Below, piece by piece: positions 1 through 12,700 of a DNA stretch of 64,000 nucleotides. The notes beneath the pieces were generated by a model. It ran no database searches. It saw only the letters and a program-made list of their open reading frames with translations, and was not told where the DNA came from. This stretch comes from Bacteroidetes bacterium UBA7674 (GTDB lineage Bacteria > Bacteroidota > Bacteroidia > Chitinophagales > Chitinophagaceae). Made by a program: the position numbers and the translations under genes. The stretch lies in contig DLHG01000003.1 of NCBI GenBank assembly GCA_002483105.1, positions 1 to 64,000 of the forward strand, in the 5' to 3' direction. The first letter of the stretch is position 1, and each line of letters starts with the position of its first letter.

Positions 1-840
1 TAAGAGACCATTGATGTTGGTCAGAGCTACTGATAGCGGTGCACCGCCTGATGTACCACCCGTTGGTGTCCAACGCCATGCTTCTGAGGGAGAACCGGGA
101 GTGTTCATCACTGTCCATCCTTGCTGAGAATTTCTTCCCGGCGCCGGCAAGGCATTAGTCCCGTTTTGCTGAATACCGCAAATCGCGTTGCCATTTACTA
201 TGCCTGCCAGATTAGGACAATATTGTAAATAAACTTCTACGACGTTCGTAGTTTCATAAAGCACAATCTGAAAAGTTGCCGATGGCGTGCCCGGATAATA
301 GTTGACAGTATTCCAACTTATCACGAATTGCCTGTTAGGCGCAACACCGACCGTTTTGTAATTTATAATTGCACCGTTATTCGGCAGCAAATCTGTATAG
401 TCTGCCATGATAGCATACTGTGCATAGTTAGCGCTAGGTATCGGAACTGTTGTTACGTATGTACAATATGTATTAGGTGCCTGTGTAAATGAAATAAGAC
501 CATTTGTACCTGCTACACAAGTTGTAAAATTCTGTCCGTAGAAACAAAAGGTAAATGGCAACGTAATTAAGCTACCCCATGTATCATCTCCTGTGAGGTT
601 GTAAGGAGTACCTCCTCCAAACGGCCCATAGTTGCCCGCATAAGGTATAGAACTCACCGCATATGTATTGGTGGCAACACTCGGCATACTTGCCAATGTC
701 GCTTGTATATTTGTACAGTTAGTATTACATGGAAGGAATATATCTGGGCCGGCATTTACAGGATTCTGCGCATTTACACCGGTAATAACAGCGATAAATG
801 CAAAGAAGATGAACGCAACCTGTAAGTATAATTTTTTCAT
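1..840 (-). CDS. N-terminal part of a large secreted adhesin-like protein (cut by window edge)
   Basis: The ATG is at 840 and the frame is open for 280 codons to the window edge, so the C-terminus lies outside. It begins with a clear Sec signal peptide (MKKLYLQVAFIFFAFIAVITGVNA, then Q). The following domain (about residues 30-270) matches, in order, the start of the giant protein at 6710-21223: an AGNYG segment, PFTFCFYG, GTNGLISF, then VLYETTNVVEVYL. It is therefore a paralogue of that N-terminal domain. The protein is probably exported and carries Ig-like repeats and a T9SS type B tail further on, but that is inference from the paralogue. It sits at the downstream end of a minus-strand run of three such genes. 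The domain's function is unknown; a surface or adhesive role is likely but not shown. Confidence 0.85.
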   Translation of the reverse strand, partial: MKKLYLQVAFIFFAFIAVITGVNAQNPVNAGPDIFLPCNTNCTNIQATLASMPSVATNTYAVSSIPYAGNYGPFGGGTPYNLTGDDTWGSLITLPFTFCFYGQNFTTCVAGTNGLISFTQAPNTYCTYVTTVPIPSANYAQYAIMADYTDLLPNNGAIINYKTVGVAPNRQFVISWNTVNYYPGTPSATFQIVLYETTNVVEVYLQYCPNLAGIVNGNAICGIQQNGTNALPAPGRNSQQGWTVMNTPGSPSEAWRWTPTGGTSGGAPLSVALTNINGLL

Positions 841-1001
841 ACCTTATTGTTAATTTTTTAGCGGGGCATGTAATATAAATATTAAATGCAAATCTGAACG
901 TAAATTTATTGAATATAGTTATTAAAATCAAATATTATACACTCCGCTGACAATAATATATTGAATTATTAATTAATAGTTAGTGGCTGCCCTCATAATC
1001 A

Positions 1002-1029
1002 AAAAAGCACCAATAAATTGGTGCTTTTT
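1002..1029 (-). terminator. Rho-independent terminator of the 1791-aa gene
   Basis: A 12-bp perfect stem AAAAAGCACCAA / TTGGTGCTTTTT with loop TAAA, 25 nt downstream of the stop at 1055. The flanking A and T runs could make it work in both directions. Confidence 0.85.
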
Positions 1030-1054
1030 AAAATTAAAATCCTCCTTTTTGAGA

Positions 1055-4000
1055 CTATCTCAGCAGTATCACATCGCCTTTCATTTCCATTATTTCTTTT
1101 GTATCTGCACAGCGATATCTTAAATAGTATGAATAGTTGCCAATGTCTTGCGCTTCTCCATTGAAGCTACCATCCCATCCTTCAAATTGGTTCACCGTTT
1201 CAAATACACGTTTACCCCAACGATCCATGATGATAAATGTGCTCAGTTCCTGATTTCCTTTTGTTACTATTTTGAAGATATCATTCTTGCCGTCATTATT
1301 CGGTGTGAACACATTCGGCAGGAATACATCACAACAATTTTTCGGTTCGAGTATCAGGCTGTCTGTTGCTTCACATCCCCACCTGTCCGTTACTTTCAGC
1401 CATACAAAACCAGCTTTCTGTACTATGCCCCATGCACTCATGCTGTTTATATTTTCTCCGAAATAACTTACCGGCAGCCATTGATATTGATAGTCCAAAC
1501 CAGGCTGTGCGTTAAACAAAACACTATCTGCTGTACAGATATCATTACTGCTCAGGTTCATTATTTTAGCCAAAGGATGGTGTACGTTTATCGTGTCATA
1601 ATATATCTCTGACGGACAATTAATGCCTGTTAATTGAAGTGAAACAATTTTCTGTCCTATCGTATTCCATTTCAAAGTATATGGTCCATAGCCGCTTCCA
1701 TCCAGCACTGTAGCATAACCAAAGTTCCAGGTATATTCCGGCAAGTTCATCAGATCATAATCAGTTTGTACTCTTATTTCTTCGTTCAGGCACACATCTT
1801 TTTTAATGTCAAAATGCGCTTCAGGAGTACTCTGGATATTAACGATCATTGATGCTGTTGCAGTACATCCCATATTGCTGATCGTAACAGTAACGGTTTT
1901 GTCTCCTACAGTCTCCCATATTACGTCGTATGGGCCCGCACCTGTTCCAGACACATCATCTGCACCATCAAAACTCCAGTCATAGGTAGATGTAGAGGGA
2001 CCGTTGCCGGAGAAGGTGATGGTTATTAGCTGCCCAGTGCAACCATTTTGCGTACTCGCGGTTAAAGAGGCTTCTACTTTTGGATTAACGGTAACACGTA
2101 TCACTGCCCTGTCTCCCTCACAACCATTGATCGTTTGACTTACAAAATACTCTGTTACTCCGGTATCTGCCGTTTGTGGTGTTGGCATATCCGGGCTACC
2201 TGTTCCTCCGGTCGCTGCTGTGTACCAAAGCAGGTTCTGTCCTACCGCATTAAGTATTGGCGTTGCGTCTCCCTGGCAAATGGAAACGTGTTCTACTGTT
2301 GGCAGTCCTGGTTTTGGGTGGACAAGCACAGTGATATCTACACGTTCGCTTTCGCATCCATTTTCTGTCTGCGTCACATAATAGTGGAACGTCCCGGCTA
2401 TTGTTGTATTAGGAGTTGGTGCTGCCGGTAATGGACTTCCTCCTACCGGTACATCATACCATTGCAAAAGGGTTCCTGTTGCGGCTAATTGTGTTGCAAC
2501 GTCAAACTGGCAATATGTATAGCTTGTTTGTGTCACCGGTACAATTGGTTGCGGTTTCACTGTAACACCTACTTGGCGGCGAGGGCCTTCGCAGTTATTA
2601 ATGGTCTGGCTTACATAGTAATAGGTAGGGCCGCCCGGCGTTTGGGTATTGGCTGTCACTGTGCTGGCTCCGGTGCCACCGGTTGCTGTGGGGTACCACA
2701 GAAGGTTCTGGCCCTGTGCCGTAAGTTGTACTATATCAAACTGGCATACTTCTATATCATTGGCTATTGGTGCTGCCGGTGTAGGATGAATGATTACTTC
2801 CAACGTATCGCGCTGGCTTTCACAGTTACCCAGTCCTTGTGTAATATAAAGGAATGTTGTGCCCGGTATTGCAGGGTCAATAGTGGGAGGTGTAGCACTT
2901 CCGACGCCACCTACACCAACGGTGTACCACATAAGATTAAAGCCCGTTACACTATTGGCAAGCGGCGCCATTACAGCATCCTGGCAATATTCCAATGGCG
3001 TTACAATAACCGGTGGTAGCGGAGATGTGCCTATAATCACTTGTAATGGTGTTCTTTCACTTTCACATCCGCCAACTGTTTGAGAAATATAATAAGTGGT
3101 ATTAGATGTTACGTTCGTATTTATTACCGGAGCTGTTGTTGCACCCACGCCACCCACTGCTTGTGTGTACCATTTCAGAGCGGTGCCTGTCACATTGTTA
3201 GTAATAGGTGCGGCCGTTTCAAACTGGCAATAAGTTATCGGGCTGCCAACAACTACCGGTGCAGCAGGAGTAGGATTGACGTTCACTATTATATGCGCCC
3301 TGTTACTTTCACAACCATTCACTGTCTGGCTTACATAATAGTCTTGTGGGCCTGTTATAGCTGTATTGGGTGTCGGTGCAAGAGCGTTGCCTACTCCGCC
3401 AACCGGGCCCGGATACCATAATAAATTCTGGCCTGTCGCGGTAAGTTGTATCGAAATCGAGAATTGACAAATTGTTATCGGGCTTGTTACCGTTGGAGCT
3501 GCCGGCTTAGGATTGATCGTTACTACTATAGGTGTGCGGGGTCCTTCGCAGGTTCCTACACTTTGTGAAACCCAATAAGTAGTGCTTCCTGTATTTGCCG
3601 TATTTATGATCGGCTCTGTAGCAGAACCTACACCACCTACTGCTTGTGTGTACCATAGCAGGCCTGTACCTGTAACATTCGGGCTTAATGGCGTCGCCGG
3701 TTCTCCCTGGCAGAAAATTACCGGGCTAATTACTGTTGGCGCGCCGGGCTGTGTAGCAACTATTACTATTAGTTCGGTACGTTCACTTTCGCAACCGTTC
3801 ACTGTCTGGCTTACCCAATATGAAGTAGTGCTTATCACATTCGTATTAACTGTTGGTACAGGAGTTATCGGTACACCTCCCGTTTGAGCAGCGTACCATT
3901 TTATTGCGGTTCCTGTTACGTTGTTACCAAGTGGTGTTGCAGGTTGCCCCTGGCAGAAGGTAAGTGGAGAGACTACTGTGGGTGGCGGGGGCGTTGCAAT

Positions 4001-6430
4001 AATATTAACGACGACAGGTCTTCTTTGGCTTTCGCAACCATTTATTGTTTGTGTTACATAATAAGTTACCGTACCCACTATTGCAGTATTTGGCGTAGGT
4101 GCTGTAGGCAATGCTACTCCGCCTGTCGGCACATCATACCATTTTATTCCTAAGCCCACAGCCGTTAACGGTGTTGCGGTAGCAAACTGACAATAGTTGA
4201 TCGGTGATGGCGAACTAGGCATTGGTGGTTGTGCGGTAACACTTATCAGTATGCCCACACGCTGACTCTCACAACCATTTATCGTTTGAGAAACATAGTG
4301 TGTTATTGTGCTTACGTTGGATGTAGTAATATTCGGCGCTGTAGGATTTCCTACTCCGCCAATCGGCGTTAAATACCAAAGGAGGCCTACACCTGATGTT
4401 ACATAAGTTGTGATTGCCGGCGGCGATGAATTTTGGCACAATATCACGGGTGAAGTTACTGTAGGCGGTGGCGGTGTCGCAGACACGTTTACCACTATAG
4501 GTACTCTTGCGCTTTCGCAGCCATTTACGGTTTGCGATACCCAATAATTGTAGGTCTGTACACCAGCGGTACTTATGACTGGTGCAGAGCCTGAACCTAC
4601 TCCTCCTACTGCTTGCGTATACCACAGCACTCCGGTGCCGGTTACATAGGTTGACATGTTTGGTGCCGGGCTACCCTGGCAGAGATTTATCGGTGTAGTA
4701 ACTGTAGGTGGTGGTGGTGCAGGAAGTACATTTACTGTAACTGTTCCATTAACAAGGTTACCACAGGCATCCGATACCGTTACGGTGTATGTAGTGGTGG
4801 TGGTCGGATTAACGGTAACATTTTGCCCACTCAGATTACCCGGCATCCAGGTATAAGTTAACGTCGGTACACCGAATGTTGCATTAGCACTAAGGTTTAC
4901 GCTCGTACCTCCGCAAATAGGGGTTACTGTTCCTAAGCTTGCATTTACGGTACCCATTGTAAGGGTATTGCCTTCAATGGTAATAGTATATGGTGTGGAG
5001 GCCACTATTCCGCTATTATCACAAACTCCGGGATTTACATTCCTATAAAACCGCATAGAAACATTCTGGTTGTAAGAGCATTGTGCAGGTAAAGCACACG
5101 TTGATACATGATTCCATATTGTTTGGTTCACACCCTGACATGTACCAGGGAAATTCGCTGTCCAGCAAGACCAGAATCCCCCAACTCCGGCAGGACTTTG
5201 ACAAGCATTATATAGAAAATTATAGCGACCATTCCATAGCCACGGTTCGGCCAAATTTGTACCATTTGCTGTATAACTAAAGGTAAAAGCAACATTACTA
5301 ATAGTCATTCCTGAAGGAACGGGTACAGAGTTATTTGTGGTACAAAAAAGTGTCCAGTTATTACTGTATGTAGAACCCTGAGACGGCACTGAATTTACAG
5401 ATTGCACAAAAGGATCTACGATAACAGGATATGAACCAGATGGCCTGTTCAAAAAGCTTCCGGGAACAACTATATCAAGTACATTGCCATCAATTTTATA
5501 ATCGAGATTGCTATATGTTTCTTTAACGGCATTTTTTTCAAACGCACATGCTTTTCCTATATTGAATTCTTTCTCACCTTTTTCATTTCTTATTTCAAGG
5601 CGTCCTCTGTACACTTCTTTACCATATGCAAAAAGTGACAAGCCACTGTCCATTTTCAAATGATCGCGAACAAGAAGTTTTCCATTTGCATATTGTGGAA
5701 ACGCATATTTAATAACAAAGTTGGTTTCCGTTCCGCCAAGTTTTGCTTGTATCTCTATGTCAATACCCGGCCAAGCATCAGTTACATATACACCATCTTT
5801 ACCCGCCGTATGCCTTGTCCAGTCTGCCTTTCCGAGCGATTGCTGCGTTCCGTCATTTGACAGATATATTAATTCAAGCGACTGGTTGATGGAAATACTT
5901 TTACCGTCCTTGCCTATTTTCACATAGCCCGATTCATTGGTGTTAATGATAACAGGATCTGTCTGATGTAGTGCAGAATACACTCCCGTAACATTTGATG
6001 GTAATAGGAATGAGTTGATGGTTATCCAGTCTCCGTTTGCATCTTTATAATGCATTGGCTCTGTAGATGACTGAACATATAGTCCGGAGCCATTTGTTCC
6101 TTTTTTTATGAACGTCTTCGTTTTCTCTGTACGCTTCGCAAGGTCTTCAAAACAATTTTCAGATGGTGCGCCGTAATACAACATCCCCAGCTCCGGATGT
6201 TTTTCAAAACCCCTGTTAAGTGTCAGGATCTCTGTATCGCTGTCACGATATGGATACAAAAATTTCTTGTAGTTGGCGGGCTCCATTTCCATCGCAGACG
6301 GCATAAGTCCTGAAGGGTGTGTTCCGGCCTGAACAGTAGCGGTCGGCATCTGTGCAGTCGCTATGTTATTAGCAAGAAATAACATGCAAAGCGCAATGGA
6401 TATTTTACTGGAGATAGATGTTGGTTTCAT
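1055..6430 (-). CDS. Secreted Ig-like/PKD repeat protein with T9SS type B (CHU_C) sorting domain, 1791 aa
   Basis: Order of parts: a signal peptide (residues 1-26, ending ATA/QMP); an N-terminal region of unknown fold (about 30-480); eleven Ig-like repeats of about 80 residues (about 580-1457); two or three PKD-like domains; and a CHU_C gliding-motility-associated C-terminal domain (about 1704-1791; FTPNNDGKNDIF, WDG, then a final strand ending ILLR). Each Ig-like repeat starts with CQ, has LLWYT and GGVG in the middle and ends YYVSQTINGCES-R. This is the Ig-like type that accompanies CHU_C domains. CHU_C tails direct proteins through the type IX secretion system to the cell surface. The last ~350 residues closely resemble the end of the neighbouring 4837-aa protein. 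A hairpin terminator follows the stop. A structural or adhesive cell-surface role is likely, with no enzyme domain seen. Confidence 0.9.
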   Translation of the reverse strand: MKPTSISSKISIALCMLFLANNIATAQMPTATVQAGTHPSGLMPSAMEMEPANYKKFLYPYRDSDTEILTLNRGFEKHPELGMLYYGAPSENCFEDLAKRTEKTKTFIKKGTNGSGLYVQSSTEPMHYKDANGDWITINSFLLPSNVTGVYSALHQTDPVIINTNESGYVKIGKDGKSISINQSLELIYLSNDGTQQSLGKADWTRHTAGKDGVYVTDAWPGIDIEIQAKLGGTETNFVIKYAFPQYANGKLLVRDHLKMDSGLSLFAYGKEVYRGRLEIRNEKGEKEFNIGKACAFEKNAVKETYSNLDYKIDGNVLDIVVPGSFLNRPSGSYPVIVDPFVQSVNSVPSQGSTYSNNWTLFCTTNNSVPVPSGMTISNVAFTFSYTANGTNLAEPWLWNGRYNFLYNACQSPAGVGGFWSCWTANFPGTCQGVNQTIWNHVSTCALPAQCSYNQNVSMRFYRNVNPGVCDNSGIVASTPYTITIEGNTLTMGTVNASLGTVTPICGGTSVNLSANATFGVPTLTYTWMPGNLSGQNVTVNPTTTTTYTVTVSDACGNLVNGTVTVNVLPAPPPPTVTTPINLCQGSPAPNMSTYVTGTGVLWYTQAVGGVGSGSAPVISTAGVQTYNYWVSQTVNGCESARVPIVVNVSATPPPPTVTSPVILCQNSSPPAITTYVTSGVGLLWYLTPIGGVGNPTAPNITTSNVSTITHYVSQTINGCESQRVGILISVTAQPPMPSSPSPINYCQFATATPLTAVGLGIKWYDVPTGGVALPTAPTPNTAIVGTVTYYVTQTINGCESQRRPVVVNIIATPPPPTVVSPLTFCQGQPATPLGNNVTGTAIKWYAAQTGGVPITPVPTVNTNVISTTSYWVSQTVNGCESERTELIVIVATQPGAPTVISPVIFCQGEPATPLSPNVTGTGLLWYTQAVGGVGSATEPIINTANTGSTTYWVSQSVGTCEGPRTPIVVTINPKPAAPTVTSPITICQFSISIQLTATGQNLLWYPGPVGGVGNALAPTPNTAITGPQDYYVSQTVNGCESNRAHIIVNVNPTPAAPVVVGSPITYCQFETAAPITNNVTGTALKWYTQAVGGVGATTAPVINTNVTSNTTYYISQTVGGCESERTPLQVIIGTSPLPPVIVTPLEYCQDAVMAPLANSVTGFNLMWYTVGVGGVGSATPPTIDPAIPGTTFLYITQGLGNCESQRDTLEVIIHPTPAAPIANDIEVCQFDIVQLTAQGQNLLWYPTATGGTGASTVTANTQTPGGPTYYYVSQTINNCEGPRRQVGVTVKPQPIVPVTQTSYTYCQFDVATQLAATGTLLQWYDVPVGGSPLPAAPTPNTTIAGTFHYYVTQTENGCESERVDITVLVHPKPGLPTVEHVSICQGDATPILNAVGQNLLWYTAATGGTGSPDMPTPQTADTGVTEYFVSQTINGCEGDRAVIRVTVNPKVEASLTASTQNGCTGQLITITFSGNGPSTSTYDWSFDGADDVSGTGAGPYDVIWETVGDKTVTVTISNMGCTATASMIVNIQSTPEAHFDIKKDVCLNEEIRVQTDYDLMNLPEYTWNFGYATVLDGSGYGPYTLKWNTIGQKIVSLQLTGINCPSEIYYDTINVHHPLAKIMNLSSNDICTADSVLFNAQPGLDYQYQWLPVSYFGENINSMSAWGIVQKAGFVWLKVTDRWGCEATDSLILEPKNCCDVFLPNVFTPNNDGKNDIFKIVTKGNQELSTFIIMDRWGKRVFETVNQFEGWDGSFNGEAQDIGNYSYYLRYRCADTKEIMEMKGDVILLR

Positions 6431-6658
6431 ATTGCTACACGTTTATAAAGAACAAAAAGGGCTTATTCTTTTTCTTCAAATGTTTGAGTATGGTAAAATA
6501 CTAAGAATTTGTTAAATATAACCTCCCTATATGTCCTTTAACATATAGATAGCCTCTATGAATGACGGGATAATATGACCAGACGTTGGAAAAACGCCCA
6601 AATTGGATATAATAATATTTATATTCTATTAATTACTAACCTGTGGTTAAACAAAAAC

Positions 6659-6686
6659 GGCCCCGCCGGAGGAATCCGGCAGGGCC
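6659..6686 (-). terminator. Rho-independent terminator of the giant adhesin gene
   Basis: A 12-bp GC-rich stem GGCCCCGCCGGA / TCCGGCAGGGCC (one imperfect pair) with loop GGAA. On the minus strand it is followed by GTTTTTG. It lies 23 nt after the stop at 6710. Confidence 0.85.
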
Positions 6687-6709
6687 TTTGTTTTTGTTTG
6701 TTGTTTGAA

Positions 6710-9700
6710 CTATCGTATCAGGGTTACATCACCCTTCTTTTCTACATATTTATCTCCGCACTTATAGCGTACAAAATAGAAGTAGGTGCCTACATCGCAA
6801 AGCTGTCCTCTGAATTTACCATCCCACTCCTCATATTGATTAGCCGTTTCAAATACTACCTGGCCGAATCTATTGCGGATTGCGAATGTTGCCAGCTCTA
6901 TATGTCCGTCACCCACCAGCCTGAAAACATCGTTCTTGCCATCACTGTTTGGCGTAAAGGCCGTTGGCAACCATATATTACAGCAAGGCTGTGAACGTAT
7001 ATATATACTGTCGGAGTTAGAACAACCATAATCATCATACACTGTTACATGTATCAACTGATGATCTTTCTCAACCCTTGCGGTTACTTCAGGTCCATCA
7101 TTTTTTCCATTCATGAACGGACGCTCAGGACCCCACTCATATTTATAATTCGTGTTGTAGTATGCGCTCAGTTTTACTTCGTCTCCGCTACAAATACTGT
7201 AGTGTATCTTGGTTTCTATCTTCGCTATCGGCTTCTCATGTATCTTAATGGTATCTCTGAATGGTTGTGACGGACAATGTTCGCCCACTACTATCAGTGA
7301 TATCGGTTTAAGACCAGGAGTGTTCCACTTCAGTGTATAGTATCCGTCTCCGCTTCCACCTAATATCTCTGCTCCTGAAAAGTTCCAATGATATTCACCC
7401 TGTCCCATTGTGCTATAGTCCGGCTGCACTTTTACGATCTCCCCGAGACAAGCATCATTTTGCAGCGTGAAGTTCGCATCCGGAGCTTCCACTATTGTTA
7501 CTGAGTCGTTCTCTGTATCAGTACAAGTACCGTTGTTCACAGTTACTGTTATTATCTTAGTCCCGCTGGTTGGCCATGTTATTACATAGGGTCCCATTCC
7601 GCTTCCGCTTACAATTGTAGCGTCTTCGAAATCCCATATATAGGTGGCTCCCGTTACCATTGTACCGGAGTATATCACAGTCGCAGTATCCATGCGGCAT
7701 ACGCTGTCTTTGCTCAGGTTTAAGCCTGCTACAACGTTTTCATATATGGTAACCAACAATGGCGTCCTGTCACTTTCGCAACCGTTTACCGTTTGTGATA
7801 CATAGTAAACTGTATTACCCGCTACACTTGTTATCGGCGTAGGTGTTGCTGTTGTACCTGTTCCGCCGGTGAGTGTACCATACCACATCAGGTTCTGGCC
7901 TGTCGCACTCAGCGGTATAGCTGGTTCATTCTGGCAGTACGCTACCGGTGTTGTCACAGGTGCTGCAGGCTTAGCTATCACATTCACTACTACCAGCGCA
8001 CGCTGACTTTCACAACCCTCAATATTCTCTGTCACCCACCATTGATACGTTCCCGGTGTTCCTGTGTTCGGTATCGGAGCTGTTGGCGAACCCGCTCCGC
8101 CTGTTTGTGTTGTGTACCACAGTATTGATCCTCCACTAGGTTGTAGCTGAACTGTTGGTTCAAACTGGCAATAATTTATCGGTGACGGTACCGTAGGCGG
8201 TGGCGGTGTTGGGGTTACGCTTACTGTAAGGTTAGTCGAATCACTTTGGCATCCGCTCACTGTTTGTGTCACCCAATAAGTAGTATTTCCAGGTACTGCT
8301 GTTTGTGGTATTGGCGCAGTCGGTGTTCCTGCTCCTCCGCCTTGTGTGTACCATAGTAAGTTCTGTCCTTGTGCTGTTAATGCTACAGCTGGCGCATTCT
8401 GGCAATAGTTCGCTCCCGATGCTATCGGTGCCAATGGCTTAGCTTTTATCATTACCGTTATCGGATAGCGTCCGCTTTCACATGCGCCGTTGCCCTGGCT
8501 TACATAGAATGTAATTGTATCCGGAGTATTGGTTGATATTACCGGAGGTGTTGCAGAGCCTACGCCACCTACCGGTTGTGTGTACCACATAATGTTAGTG
8601 CCCACTACATAGTTAGATATGCCTGGCAATGCCTGACCATACTGGCAATAGATTACCGGTCCGCCTATAGCCGGTGGCTGAGCGCCTGGCAATACATTTA
8701 CTGTTATTGCCGCCCTGTCACTTTCACAGTTGCCTACCGTTTGCGATACATAATATACATAGGTGTTGGCTGTTGTCGTATTTGGTGTTGGTGCTGTTAC
8801 AGAGCCTATACCACCCGTTGGTGTTGTGTACCACAGCAGGTTTTGTCCTTGTGCTGTTAGTGGTGCTGCCGGCTGGCCTTCACAATAGTTTATTGGTGTT
8901 ATTACTACCGGTGGTAGTGGTTTCGGATTAACGATAACCTCTATTGAATCCCTGTTACTTTCACAACCATTCACTGCTTGTGATACATAGTATATAGTAG
9001 AACCTACTACCGATGTACTTGGTACCGGAGCCATTGCTGACCCTGATCCACCGGTTGATGTTGTGTACCACATCAGGTTACTACCAGTTGCTGTTAATGC
9101 ACCCGCCACGTCACCTTCGCAATACACCACAGGGCTTACCACTGTTGGCGGATTAGGTATCGGTGTCACTACTACGTTCACAGAGTCAAATGTTGAACCA
9201 CATACACCAAGGCTTGTCTGCACATAGTACCATCCGCTGTTAGCTGCTTGTGCACCGGTGATGATCGGGTTCTGATCTGTTGAAGTATAACTAACAGGCC
9301 CCGTCCATGAATAGTTGGCGCCTGCTATTGTTGTAGCAAACAACGTCAGATTACTGCCTTCACACAGCGGACTATTGCTGCTCGCAACCGGTGCCGTTGG
9401 TGTAGGATTAATTATCACTGTTGTTGTTACAGGCGCTGCTGTACAACCATTATTAGAAACTGTCAGTGTATAGGTACCCGCGTTAGCAAGGGTTACACTA
9501 AGTATATCCGTATCCTGTGCTGATGACGTAAAGCCATTCGGACCTGTCCACACATAAGTAAGACCCGATATAGAAGATGTCAGCAACAGTTGGTCGCCTT
9601 CACAAAGTGGACCATTATTGTTCAGTACAGGAGTGATCGGAGCATTCGGATCAACAAGTGTTATTGTTGATGTCAATGTATCGCCGCACAGGCCTATTAC

Positions 9701-12700
9701 CGTGCTGAGACCTGCATAGGTACCTGCTGCAAGACCTGTGAGTATTACATCACCGTTTACATCTGCTACTATTGTGAAAGGTCCTTGCGGTGTACTATTA
9801 TAATCGTAGCTGATATTATATGTAGTACCTGGTGTAAGTCCTGTCAAAGTAATAGTACCATCTGTGCCACCACAGATAGTTGGGTCTGTATGTGAAGTAC
9901 TTGCTACTGCAGGTGTAGGATTAACTACCACTATTGTAGATGATGTATCAGAGTTACATCCGTTCATCACAGCAGTAACATAGTAAGTACCTGCATCTGC
10001 CGGAGTAGCCGGCGCTATTGTCGGGTTTTGCGTACTTGATGAGAAACCGTTAGGTCCCCACCATATATATGTTGCACCTACTGTAGATGTTGCAGTTAAT
10101 TCTATCTGGTCGCCTTCGCAGACAGGTGTATTACTACCTGCTACCGGAGGTGTTGCTATTGGTTGGATTGTTACTACAACCGAATCAACACCCGAAGTAC
10201 ATCCGTTCTCTGTTACCGATACATAATAGGTACCTGCATCCGTAAGGGCTGCCGGATCTATTACCGGGTTTTGAGTATTAGAGGTATAACCCGTAGTGCT
10301 TGTCCAGTTAAATGTACCTGTAGAAGAGCTCGCTGCAGTCAGATTGATCGCAGAACCTTCACATACAGGGCTGTTGCTTCCCGCCACCGGTGTAGCCGGT
10401 GCATTCGGATCTGTCAGTATCACTGTTGCCAGGGCTGTAGAGTTACAACCAAGTGTAGTAGCTACTTGCAAGCCGCTGTAAGAACCGGCAGACAGGCCTG
10501 TTAATACCAAGTTTCCGCTCACGTCTGCAACCAATGTTACAGTTACAGGGTTACCGTTCACCAGGTAGGTAATAATATAACTATCTCCAGGTATAAATCC
10601 GTTGAGCGTTATCGTTCCGTCTGTACCTGAACACATTGTCGGGTCAGTAAATGTATGTCCGCTGATGATGCTCGCAGGGTTTATAACCACATCTACAGTA
10701 TCAGCTCCTGAGCCACAACCGTTGGTAATAGCGAACACAGTGTATTGCCCTGCGTCTGCTGCCGTTACGTTGTAAATAACAGGGTTCTGAGCATTAGATG
10801 AGTAACCACCCGGTCCGCTCCATGTATAAGTAGCGCCTGCTACTGTGCTTGCGGTTAAGTATAATGTATCGCCTTCGCAAAGCGGAGTATTCACGCTCGC
10901 TACAGGAACATCAGGTATCGTATCTATTACTACCACTATGCTGTCAATTCCCGAACTACAACCACCATCTGTTGCTGTTACATAGTATGTACCGGCATCA
11001 CTCATGGTTGTTGGGTCAATGGTCGGATTTTGAACGTTGGAAGTATAACCCGTAGTGCTTGTCCAGCTATATGTAGCACCACCTACTGTTGTCGCAGTAA
11101 GGTTTAATGCCTGGCCTTCACACAATGGTGTATTAGCGCCTGCTGTTGGTGGTGCAGGTGTAGGATTAATTACTATTGTTACAGCCGCAGTATCTGAACC
11201 GCAAATACCTAAACCTGTTGACACAGTATATGTACCCGCATCGCCGGCCGTTGCCAGAGTGATGAACGGATTCTGGTCTGTAGAGCTCCAACCGTTAGGG
11301 CCGTTCCATGTATAGGTAGCACCCGGCACGTTAGACGCTGTCAGGAAGATAGTGTCGCCTTCACATATAGGGCTGTTGCTGCCGGCAGTTGGCATCATCG
11401 GTGTCGGGTTTATCACCACCACCGTGCTACTAGCTGCAGAAGTACAGTTATTTAATGTTGCTGTTACAGTATAAGTACCTGCATCTGCCGCCGTTGCCGG
11501 AGTGATAACAGGATTTTGATCGTTTGAAGTATATCCACCAGGTCCGCTCCAGTTGTAGGTAACACCCGGAACCGTTGTAGCGAATAACAATATAGAATCG
11601 CCTTCACATATTGGTGTGTTGCTGCTCGCTATCGGCATAGCCGGAGCGCCTGGTTCTACCAGTACTATCGGGCCAACCGGCATTGAAGCACATGGACTCA
11701 TTACTACTTCAATAGTGTCATACGTTCCCGCAGGCAAGCCTGTGATCACTACATTACCACTACCATCAGAAGTGATGACCGCAGTCTGAGGTGTACCATT
11801 GTGTAGATAGTTAACTGTATAAGTAGTGTTGTTGCCCAATCCCATTAATGTGATAGTACCATCTGTACCCATACAAGTAGTAGGATCAGTATGTGCAGTA
11901 TCTGTTATTACAGGAGTAGGATTAATCACTACATCTATAGTATCAGCGCCCGAAGTACAACCGGAAGATGTGACAGAAACAATATATTGTCCTGCATCCA
12001 TCACGGTAGTACCTGTAATAACAGGATTCTGCTGATTAGATGTGTAACTGTTTGGTCCTGTCCAGTTGTAGGTACCACCCACCACTGTCGTCGCCATAAG
12101 TGTCAGGTCTTCGCCTTCGCATATCGGGCTGTTGCTCGATGCTACAGGAGGAGTCGGCATAGGGTTCACAATTACAGTTGTCGTATCAGGATCTGACGTA
12201 CAGTTGTTCACTGTAACAGTCACTGTATATTCACCTGCATCCGCTGTTGTAGCCGGAGCTATAACAGGATTTTGCTGGTTGGATGTATATCCACCCGGTC
12301 CGCTCCAGCTATAAGCACCACCAGGCACTGATGAAGCAAACAGAAGTATTGTATCACCTTCGCACACAGGGCTGTTATTAGTAGCATCCGGTGGCATTGG
12401 TGCCGTTGGGTCAACCAACGTTATTGGTCCTACATAGTTTGAGATACAACCATTAAGACTTACATAGATTGAGTCGTAAACACCTGCGCCAAGTCCTGTA
12501 ATAACAACATTGCCTAAGCCATTCGCAGTATAGGTTGCAGGGCCTTGGTTAGTTGTATTCAGTTCATAGTACACATCATATGAATTACCAGATACAAGGC
12601 CTTCCAATGTGATAGTACCATCTGTACCATTACATGTGGTTGGATCGGCGTGTGACGTATCTGTTATTACCGGGGTAGGATTCACCATTACATCAACAGT

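Noticed and set aside
2489..3019. 176-codon open frame on the plus strand inside the 1791-aa repeat gene
   Set aside because: It is the complement of repeat-coding DNA; the translation is Cys/Arg-rich low-complexity without family features.
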